The notes beneath the pieces were generated by a model. The model was not told where the DNA came from and did no database searches. It saw only the letters and a program-made list of their open reading frames with translations. Below are positions 57,836-64,000 of a stretch of DNA of 64,000 bases, in pieces. Position numbers and translations under genes: made by a program. Numbering within the stretch: the first letter of the stretch is position 1; each line of letters starts with the position of its first letter. Source of the stretch: Amblyomma americanum (Eukaryota; Arthropoda; Arachnida; Ixodida; Ixodidae); contig NC_135505.1 of assembly GCF_052857255.1 (NCBI RefSeq), forward strand, positions 56,145,868-56,209,867. Reading direction: 5' to 3'.

Positions 57836-58595
57836 ACATGTGAAAGACCACTGTTTTTTTTTTTGCTTGTTTTCAAAGGCCTATCTTGTAGTACAACTGC
57901 ACTTGCAAAACGAAATGGAAAACGAAAATAAAGTATTCATTTTTATGCAGGTGCACAACACAGAGATGATGAAATAACACTGAAAGACTGAAACAGAAGG
58001 GGAAAACGGACATTTAACGGGCCTACAGATTGTTGCGTGCCAGATGTCAAGGTTTGACGGAGAGAGAGAGAGAAATGGTTTAATGAAAGCTTAGACTTCA
58101 GCCGGCGTTCAGAAACCGCGGCCACGATACTGTCAGGGGAAAGAGAAATATGGGAGGTAAAGACGGAAGGAGGAGCACCAAAAGGGTGAAAGTGAAAGGA
58201 CATTAGCTAACGTGAAATCAAGCGTCTCCGTGGAACTTCTTGCCTTTTTTACCCTCCGGGCAGCAGTGGCAGTTTAACTGGACTACTTCAGAGAGATTCT
58301 GGAACTGGGTTTCACGTAACCAGTGTTTTGTGGAATTGCGCAAGAACGAACAGGCAGCAACTAGCCTTGAGAGGAATTAGGTCTAGTCAAGGTCCACTTC
58401 GGAAAGAGAAAGGGCCACTGCAGAAGTTTATGTTCCGCATAAAATAATCTCACCTATGACTGAACTAGTGTCGCTTTAGATGGAATGTACGGAGCAAGCA
58501 TTTTTTTGGATCTTCTGTGGAAACAAGATGAACATTGCATGCTACGAGGTTTATCCATTGGACTTCATGTTACGTGGAATGTTTTAACCTGTACA
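57836..58595. other. Intergenic, nothing recognised
   Basis: Short GA microsatellite at 58060-58072. No gene recognised. Confidence 0.5.
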
Positions 58596-58735
58596 GATGT
58601 TTAGAGAACTTTTTCAAAGAGCAACACCTTCCAGATCCCTTGGACCAGGCGAAAGCAATGCGACTGGCTACAGAGCTTATGTACTCATGCAAGGATGACA
58701 TCATCCGGCTGGATGTGAGCCCCGCCATACTAAAG
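58596..58735 (+). CDS. Candidate internal exon, unidentified protein
   Basis: After TTTTAACCTGTACAG, a plausible splice acceptor, about 46 codons read CLENFFKEQHLPDPLDQAKA, then MRLATELMYSCKDDIIRLDV and SPAILK. They have balanced composition and no low complexity, unlike nearby chance frames. Possible donors are CTAAAG|GCGAGT (a rarer GC type) or the GT eight bases further on. The frame stays open to 58774. I do not recognise the family and no neighbouring exon was found, so this could be chance or a retrotransposon scrap. Confidence 0.3.
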
Positions 58736-61734
58736 GCGAGTGTGCTTTGCCATGGGTCAAAGTGTCGGCATTGACAGCAACGTTCTCATGGGAGCAGTGT
58801 TTCGAGTGTGGCGGCTTCTGGGCCAGGCGTAATGGAAAAGTATGTAGTGTCATGTCTCCGGTATTCGCGAGATAATTACAAATGGAGCATTTCAGTGTTC
58901 AGTTGTCGCACGCGATAATAGGTCATGCGCGATCCGCAGTAGAGAACAGCAAAGGCGGCATTCTGAGGCCCAAGCCCATAAGTCAAATGGAGAGCCCGGA
59001 TCATGCCCTGGCCCGCTACATTTTCACTCTACAGAGCACGGGTCCGGCCCCCAAGATTGGCATGGGGCTCGGCCCTGGGCCATTTCTGCAGCTGCTCAAG
59101 AGATTTCCCACTGAGTGCAAGCAGTCTACTGCTACACAAGTGAAGAATTGACCAGCAGGGATGCTGAAATCACAATAACAAATAAAAAATTGGCTAGTCA
59201 CTGAAAAGAGTTACATACACACGCAGTCAACTTTACGTTATTTCCAGGGTTTTACAGCCCACAATGTGTAATGAATTAAACGTAGTAATGACATTTCTTT
59301 TTTTTTTAGTGCGCACGATTTGTCAGCGCGAATTCACGACCGCACTGACCGTTTTGTATGGAGAGAAAAGCAAAAGCGAAAACTACCAGATGCGCGATGC
59401 CTTCTGGTAGATCTGACTGCGTGTGCTCGCTGGTAGCTGCAACAGCGCAAGCCAGCGGGGCTGTCTAATTTAACAGCAGAATGCACTTGTGTAAATAAGC
59501 TGTGTGCCAGGCTTTACGACGCTCAAATAAGAACGCCTCTATTGCGGTTTTTTTCTGCTCCGGCAAACTCAAGCTGTGGTAGTACGGGCAGACCTTTGTG
59601 CACTGTCTTTTTCAAGAAATCTCTTCTCTGGTGTGGCGACACATCGCTGAGAGTGGCAGCCGGTGACGCCTAAGCGATGATCGCATGTTTGTGCATTTTT
59701 AGAGATACCGCCATTTTCAATAATCTTCAATGTTTTCGCAAGGCAATATAAAAAAATGCGAATTAAAAAAATGAACTAACTAATAAAATGTTGCATTTAT
59801 GGCGCCATCTGCTGGCCTGCACGGAAGCCATGCCCTGAGTTTCCTGCGATGCCTGCGAATGAGGGTGTTGATTGCTCAGGCTCTCTGAGAACATCTTATT
59901 GACGCCAGTACGTTTTCGCGTGGTGTTATTGCTTAGCGAAAATCAGAGTTTTTAGGTCGTCGGTTGGCGAAATGTGGTTGCTGTTTAATCATAACGGGAT
60001 GGAGGCAAAGTTCTTTCCGACATTGAGTGAGTAAATAAACAAACCATACTTACACTTTATGATTCGACGAAAATTTACTTGTTGATTTATAGAAGTAAAA
60101 AAAAATAAAGGTTTACATTTACTGGACAAGTAAAAAAAGCCGTCTTGGTCGATGCGTGTAAACATTTGGCAATGTATAAATTATTTTTAATTTATTACTG
60201 TGTATGTTATTCGAAAACGCGAATTTATCGCAGTCAATTAGAACCGTCAGACTGTCGCAGTTATTTTTACAAGTTGTGAGCAACGTCATAGAGGTGTGCT
60301 TAAATTGTTGCTTCATAAATTCGGGCCTGACTCAATTAGGCCCAGTTCTGTTCTCATATGCCAGACCTGATTTTACATGCGCAGGAGCTAAAGCGTCTGT
60401 GCATCATGTTCCGTGCTTGTTTTGCCTACGGGAGCTACTCCAACGCAGTGAGTACGAGTGGAAATCTTAAATGTTTAGCTATGTCAAAATGATGCGCTTC
60501 AGTTACCTGGAAAAGTTCCACTCCGCTGTGAGATAAAATAAGGCAGCACTAAACGTTCAAGAAATCTAACCAAGACATGAACTGCTTAAAATTTTCACGA
60601 AGGCGGAAATTAACCACGTTCAGTATTGCTAGGATTTGGGTCCACTAGAGGGAACTTGTATGTATGTCACCTGGACGCAATACGAAAGCAAGTGATTAAA
60701 TATTTGTTCTTCCGAAACGTTCTTTACTTTGAGACGGATTACCTGATATTATAGACGAGAAACACGAATGTGTTATTGACAACTGCACAAAATGTGCTTT
60801 ACCAAGATTCACTTACTGTGATTCACTACAATGTGCTTTAGCCACGAGTGTGAAAGGCCGCCCGAATGCTGCCCAGTAGATAGAGGTTCCATACAATTTC
60901 AGCGTCCAGTACAGGCTGTCCACACCTTACATTCGTCGCTCTGCAGTATTAATGCGACAGCAAGAGAGCTCACATCACTAGCGAAATCCATCTTCTGATG
61001 TAAGGAAGTTCGATGATTGGTCGAGAGAGATGACGCGACCTTGGGACGTCGGAACAACCTGCCCACCGTGGCCGGTGCAACCTGACTACATGGTAGTAAG
61101 CAGCCGGCCAAGGCCGGCAGTTAAAATAAGGTATTAAAGATCAATTCCGTATACATGGTGATGTAGGAAAAATAGGCGTTAGAGAAGGAGTACTGGTGCG
61201 GGAGGGATTTCTAATGCAATCACGTGGTACCCATAAGGGTGGGTTAAGTTTTTCATAGTCTTTTCCGTTTGCATATAAGCCTTAAGAAAGCACTGACAGC
61301 GGGGTGAGAATGATGAATTGTATCTCGAGCATGCATGAACCATCACCGTTGGCGTCAACCAAGCAGCGTCTGCTACAGTACAGAGGTTCTAGCTCTCCCA
61401 CTTACCTTAAAATCAGTCATCTGTGCCAGCAAAGCCAGCCCTATACCCGCTTATTTTCTAAGTATTCTTAACTGGCCCGGACTGTGTTTCCTTTCCATGA
61501 AAATTCAATTTCTTGATCTGACAGACATACGGTAATGCGTTCTTCGCGTCAGATTTCCCGCCTTATTCATTTAAGCTTCAATTCTTCAGGCAAGGTTAGA
61601 CCATGGGACCTCAACGGGCTTGGTTGTGTCTCTCTCACTGCCACAAGTGTTCAGTAGTACCACGTTTTATGTGAGATGGGCACTCGACGTAGCTGCCGCT
61701 GATCTTCGGAATGCGAGTATGGACGAAATGGGTG
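58736..61734. other. Intergenic, nothing firmly recognised
   Basis: An open frame at 58882-59151 reads RPKPISQMESPDHALARYIF then GPAPKIGMGLGPGPFLQLLK, GC-rich and perhaps coding, but unidentified. The remainder to 61734 shows only short frames and no known repeat. Confidence 0.4.
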
Positions 61735-61740
61735 CATTTG
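61735..61740 (+). repeat. Target site duplication, left
   Basis: CATTTG, repeated at 63885-63890 immediately outside the other LTR. Confidence 0.75.
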
Positions 61741-61936
61741 TGGTTGGGTGAACCACATTTATTGGACGTCCCGGTAGCCGCGGCTGGTGAGCCGGCGGAG
61801 CGGGTTGTTGACGTTGCTGGCCGGACCGGTGCTTAAACCGTTCCCTGTTGCACGAGCCAGAGCTTCTAGTTTGCGCAAGGCAGGTCGCGCCAACTTCATC
61901 TTCATCAGCGCCGCTGGCGATGCCAGCGCCGCTACA
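61741..61936 (-). repeat. 3' LTR, 196 bp
   Basis: On the minus strand begins TGTAGCGGCGCTGGC and ends GGTTCACCCAACCA, with AATAAATGTGG (polyadenylation signal, plus 61758-61763) near the end. Similar to the right copy over its whole length apart from that copy's insertion. Confidence 0.85.
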
Positions 61937-61950
61937 GATGCTCTCCCCCT
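61937..61950 (-). other. Polypurine tract
   Basis: Minus strand AGGGGGAGAGCATC directly upstream of the 3' LTR. Confidence 0.75.
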
Positions 61951-62453
61951 AGCGCGGTGCGCGATAAAGGAAAAAAAAACCGTATGTACAAGTTTGTACA
62001 GGTGAATCAAGTCCAGGACACGGTTAGGTTCGTGAAGGCCGCCGGGTGGGAGAAACAAACTCAGGCGGTCGAGCCTGGCTGTTACGCTAGCCAAAGGATG
62101 AGGATGAGGACGTGAGGAACAGGCGGGAGAAGTCGAGGAAAAGGAGGCGAGCTAGGCGTGCTGCAGACGGAGATATACTGGTGGGGCCGCCAGTTGGGTT
62201 GAAGCAGGCCGGAATGTCATTGCAGAAAATGCACCCATGGCGGGAGTTACGGACGATATGGGCTTTGCGCCGGCCCAGCGGGTGCAGACGAAGGAATGGC
62301 GTGCGGAAACCGCAGCCGCAGAAGAGGAGGGGATGCCTCAGCCGCTGTCGACGGTGAAACGACGGCGCACGATACTGGGCTGGAGGTCTGCTGCGTGGGA
62401 CTTGGGCTGCAATGTAGGGAAGTGGTCGAAGTGGTCGACAATGTGGAGCGCCT
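61951..62453 (-). other. 3' interior of the compact LTR element
   Basis: Follows the gag stop. Frames are open but Pro/Ser/Arg-rich in translation from GC-rich sequence. No protease, RT or integrase motif. Confidence 0.5.
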
Positions 62454-63443
62454 TTATGCAAAAACGAGCTTACTGTGGCTGTGGGACAGGTGGCTGGGGG
62501 CACAAGGAGCAAATCCGGGGCGCAGTTGTCGGAATGGGGAGGATACGGTAGTTGTGTCTCGTCTGTCGCGGAGGCACAGACACTGGTGAAACCGCCAGGT
62601 GGGTAGAGATGTGTGGCAGGCGTTGCGGGTGGCGCGTGAGGTGCGACAAGGCCCTGGGGTGGCGTGCATGCGGGCCTCGCGACAGGAATGACAGTTGTGC
62701 TCATTGCGGGTGGGCTTGAAGGAGCAGGCGAACGTGGGACCAGAGTCCGGGCCCGGGTCGAGAAAGGATGCTGCTGGTGATGGCCAAAGGGCAGGCGCCA
62801 CAGCTGGGAAGCAGGGCTGGACAGGAAGCTCCCAGGGACGGGAGCTCGCAGGTGGATGGCTGTCCGTAGGGGTCGTTGGAGCAATCTTGGGAGAGACGGG
62901 GGTGTAGTACGAGACAGCTGGGTGTGAAGGTGGGCAAGAGACCAACGCGTGGTCACGTGGCACTTGCCGAACCGTGGATGGGGGCTCATTCGGTGGCGGC
63001 GATAGTGGAGAGACCGGTGTGAGGAGGGGCGCCGACGTAGGAGCGGACGGAGGGAAAACCGAAACAGCTAGGGTAGGGAATGCGGCCAGGGGTGGTGGGT
63101 CGAGTGGCGCCGCAGCTGTTGAGTCGGGAACAGGAGCGCAGAGAGTCGGCAGGAGCTCCAAGCCAAAATACGCCGTCAGGCCCTTCTTGAAATCGGCGTA
63201 TATGTCGGCGCCGGGAGACGGCAACCGCAGCTGTGCTAGGACACCGGGTGGGAGTTCGCGGCTGGCGTGCTGATAACGCAGCAGCTGGCTGGACACGTTG
63301 TTGATATGGAAGTTCGAGTCCAGCAGCGCCAGCCACAAAATGGTGTCCCTGGCGTAAAAAACGGGCAGGCCGGGCAGCCGAGGAAGGTAGGGGCGCTGAT
63401 GTGGCTGAAGGAGCTCACCGGATGTGATGGGAGGTGCGTACAT
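62454..63443 (-). CDS. Gag-like protein with DUF7041-type domain
   Basis: 329 residues from the ATG at 63443, whose context GCCGCCATGT is strong. The frame is open further upstream, but that part lies in the primer-binding region and LTR and cannot be the natural start. Residues about 25-95 hold the domain: LPRLPGLPVFYARDTILWLA, LLDSNFHINNVSSQLLRYQH, RELPPGVLAQLRLPSPGADI and YADFKKGLTAYFG. The order (hydrophobic cap, W, Q/N-F..., LPP..) is that of the N-terminal domain of arthropod Ty3-type gag proteins. The rest is Pro/Ser-rich and probably unstructured; a Cys/His cluster (HNCHSC) near residue 260 may be a decayed knuckle. The frame is intact, unusual in this window. It would package the element's RNA in particles. 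Confidence 0.6.
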   Translation of the reverse strand: MYAPPITSGELLQPHQRPYLPRLPGLPVFYARDTILWLALLDSNFHINNVSSQLLRYQHASRELPPGVLAQLRLPSPGADIYADFKKGLTAYFGLELLPTLCAPVPDSTAAAPLDPPPLAAFPTLAVSVFPPSAPTSAPLLTPVSPLSPPPNEPPSTVRQVPRDHALVSCPPSHPAVSYYTPVSPKIAPTTPTDSHPPASSRPWELPVQPCFPAVAPALWPSPAASFLDPGPDSGPTFACSFKPTRNEHNCHSCREARMHATPGPCRTSRATRNACHTSLPTWRFHQCLCLRDRRDTTTVSSPFRQLRPGFAPCAPSHLSHSHSKLVFA

Positions 63444-63572
63444 GGCGGCGAGAGGCTGCCGAAAGCCGGGTGCGAACTGCGGCCGTGCAGCGGCAAGGCC
63501 AAGAGGAGGGACAGGATGGGCAGGAGCGCACAGCCGGTGGGAGTGGCGTTGCGTACGTCGGGGCTGTCGTCC

Positions 63573-63582
63573 GGTGTCACCA
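63573..63582 (-). other. Primer-binding site
   Basis: Minus strand TGGTGACACC begins 5 bases after the LTR's CCTCCA end. It starts with the TGG that pairs with a tRNA CCA tail. Confidence 0.7.
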
Positions 63583-63587
63583 GAATG

Positions 63588-63884
63588 TGGAGGGAAGTCC
63601 ACATTTATTTGACCTCCCGGTAGCAGCGGCTGGTGAGCCGGCGGAGCGGGTTGTGGACGTTGCAGGCCGGACGGGTACTGAAAGCGTTCCCTGTTGCACG
63701 AGCCAGAGCTTCTATTGTTGTTGTTGTTGTTGACCTCACACAATGGCACATACCCACAAGGGGGATTGGCCATAACCAGGCGGTGACTATTTAAATGACC
63801 AGTTCCATGTGTCTAGTTTGCGCGAGGCAGGTCGCGCCAACTTCATCTTCCCCAGCGCCGCTGGGCTATGTCAGCGCCGCTACA
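63588..63884 (-). repeat. 5' LTR, 297 bp including an insertion
   Basis: Same ends as the left LTR. At 63715-63811 it contains about 97 bp not in the other copy, flanked by TCTA on both sides. Confidence 0.85.
63715..63811 (-). mobile_element. LINE-type tail inserted in the LTR
   Basis: On the minus strand it reads TGGCCAATCCCCCTTGTGGG, TATGTGCCATTGTGTGAGGT and then (CAA)n. A unique segment ending in a short simple repeat, plus a 4-bp TCTA duplication, fits a very short 5'-truncated LINE or SINE insertion. The family was not identified with certainty (RTE-like tail is a guess). Confidence 0.55.
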
Positions 63885-63890
63885 CATTTG
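63885..63890 (+). repeat. Target site duplication, right
   Basis: CATTTG, as at 61735-61740. Confidence 0.75.
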
Positions 63891-64000
63891 TTTTTCTCCG
63901 CACTCTGTCCCCGGTTACATTCAGTACTTCAAAACAGGTTATGTGCTCCAGCATTTGTGAGCAGCTTCTGCGATACACAGCTTTTAGCATTTCGTATTTT

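Larger units (their letters stand above)
61741..63884 (-). mobile_element. Compact gag-only LTR retrotransposon
   Basis: 2.14 kb. LTRs at 61741-61936 and 63588-63884 start TGG and end ACA on the plus strand. The 6-bp target duplication CATTTG flanks them. Inside, on the minus strand, a primer-binding site follows the right LTR after 5 bases and a polypurine tract abuts the left LTR, so transcription runs right to left. The only gene is a gag with a DUF7041-type domain. There is no room for pol: the interior is 1.65 kb. It would need enzymes from a related complete element. LTR divergence is moderate and one LTR carries a later insertion. Confidence 0.85.

Noticed and set aside
62087..62989. 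300-codon minus-strand frame overlapping gag
   Set aside because: Pro/Ser/Arg-rich composition typical of an alternate frame of GC-rich sequence; no protease or pol motif found.
63444..63773. Upstream extension of gag with a poly-asparagine N-terminus
   Set aside because: The extension is translated LTR, primer-binding region and an inserted (GTT)n tail; the ATG at 63443 has a better context and lies just before the conserved domain.

Overview
This is a eukaryotic, gene-poor and repeat-dense window. Everything firmly recognised in it is a transposable element, a tandem repeat or a microsatellite. The best clue to the host is a tRNA-derived SINE present in several copies on both strands. Its head carries the GGTGGCTCAGTGGTTA-type A box and a GGTTCGATCCC B box, followed by a TCTATGGAGGCGAAATTCTAGAGG-like body. 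It matches the Ruka-type SINE known from hard ticks (recalled, not searched), so the source is most likely a metastriate ixodid tick. No bacterial-style operons or ribosome binding sites are present, and I see no multi-exon host gene I would defend. Two small candidate host exons (about 54.03 and 58.6 kb) are given at low confidence.

Layout. 1-5 kb: SINE copies and a composite repeat present twice, one copy interrupted by about 0.8 kb. 5.2-7.6 kb: a decayed non-LTR retrotransposon (LINE), plus strand. 8,670-10,317: a mariner DNA transposon, minus strand, with both terminal inverted repeats and TA target duplications but a broken transposase. 10.3-17.4 kb: mostly nothing recognisable. 17.5-20.6 kb: two different LINE remnants head to tail, the second with an RNase H domain. 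21-22.5 kb: an LTR-like piece, then an RTE-like and a Jockey/CR1-like LINE fragment, both minus. 23.66-24.5 kb: a broken retrotransposon gag. 29.6-30.1 kb: degenerate tandem repeat of about 100 bp. 31.4-33.1 kb: a LINE remnant with a SINE inserted in it, flanked by a perfect 14-bp target duplication. 35.35-35.49 kb: a perfect 66-bp-arm palindrome made of SINE sequence.

36,629-45,489 is the most striking object: an 8.9-kb LTR retrotransposon on the minus strand with a gag-type gene and no pol. The gene contains 19 copies of a 219-bp (73-codon) tandem repeat arranged in higher-order blocks. 47.0-51.2 kb: a nearly full-length but frameshifted LINE, minus strand, with a PHD-like finger ORF1, an endonuclease/RT ORF2 and a 3' stem-loop that a second, diverged LINE tail (57.7 kb) preserves by paired changes. 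51.9-53.6 kb: an inverted repeat pair around an LTR-like sequence. 55,740-55,968: a SINE with a perfect 15-bp target duplication. 56.1-57.04 kb: six copies of a 157-bp satellite. 61,741-63,884: a compact gag-only LTR retrotransposon, minus strand, with target duplication, primer-binding site and polypurine tract all visible.

The elements do not form a pathway. The relationships are parasitic and nested: SINEs in LINEs, a LINE-type tail in an LTR, an insertion in mariner, and non-autonomous LTR elements that would depend on reverse transcriptase supplied elsewhere. All coordinates were read by eye; repeat boundaries without a stated target duplication are good to about 10-30 bp.
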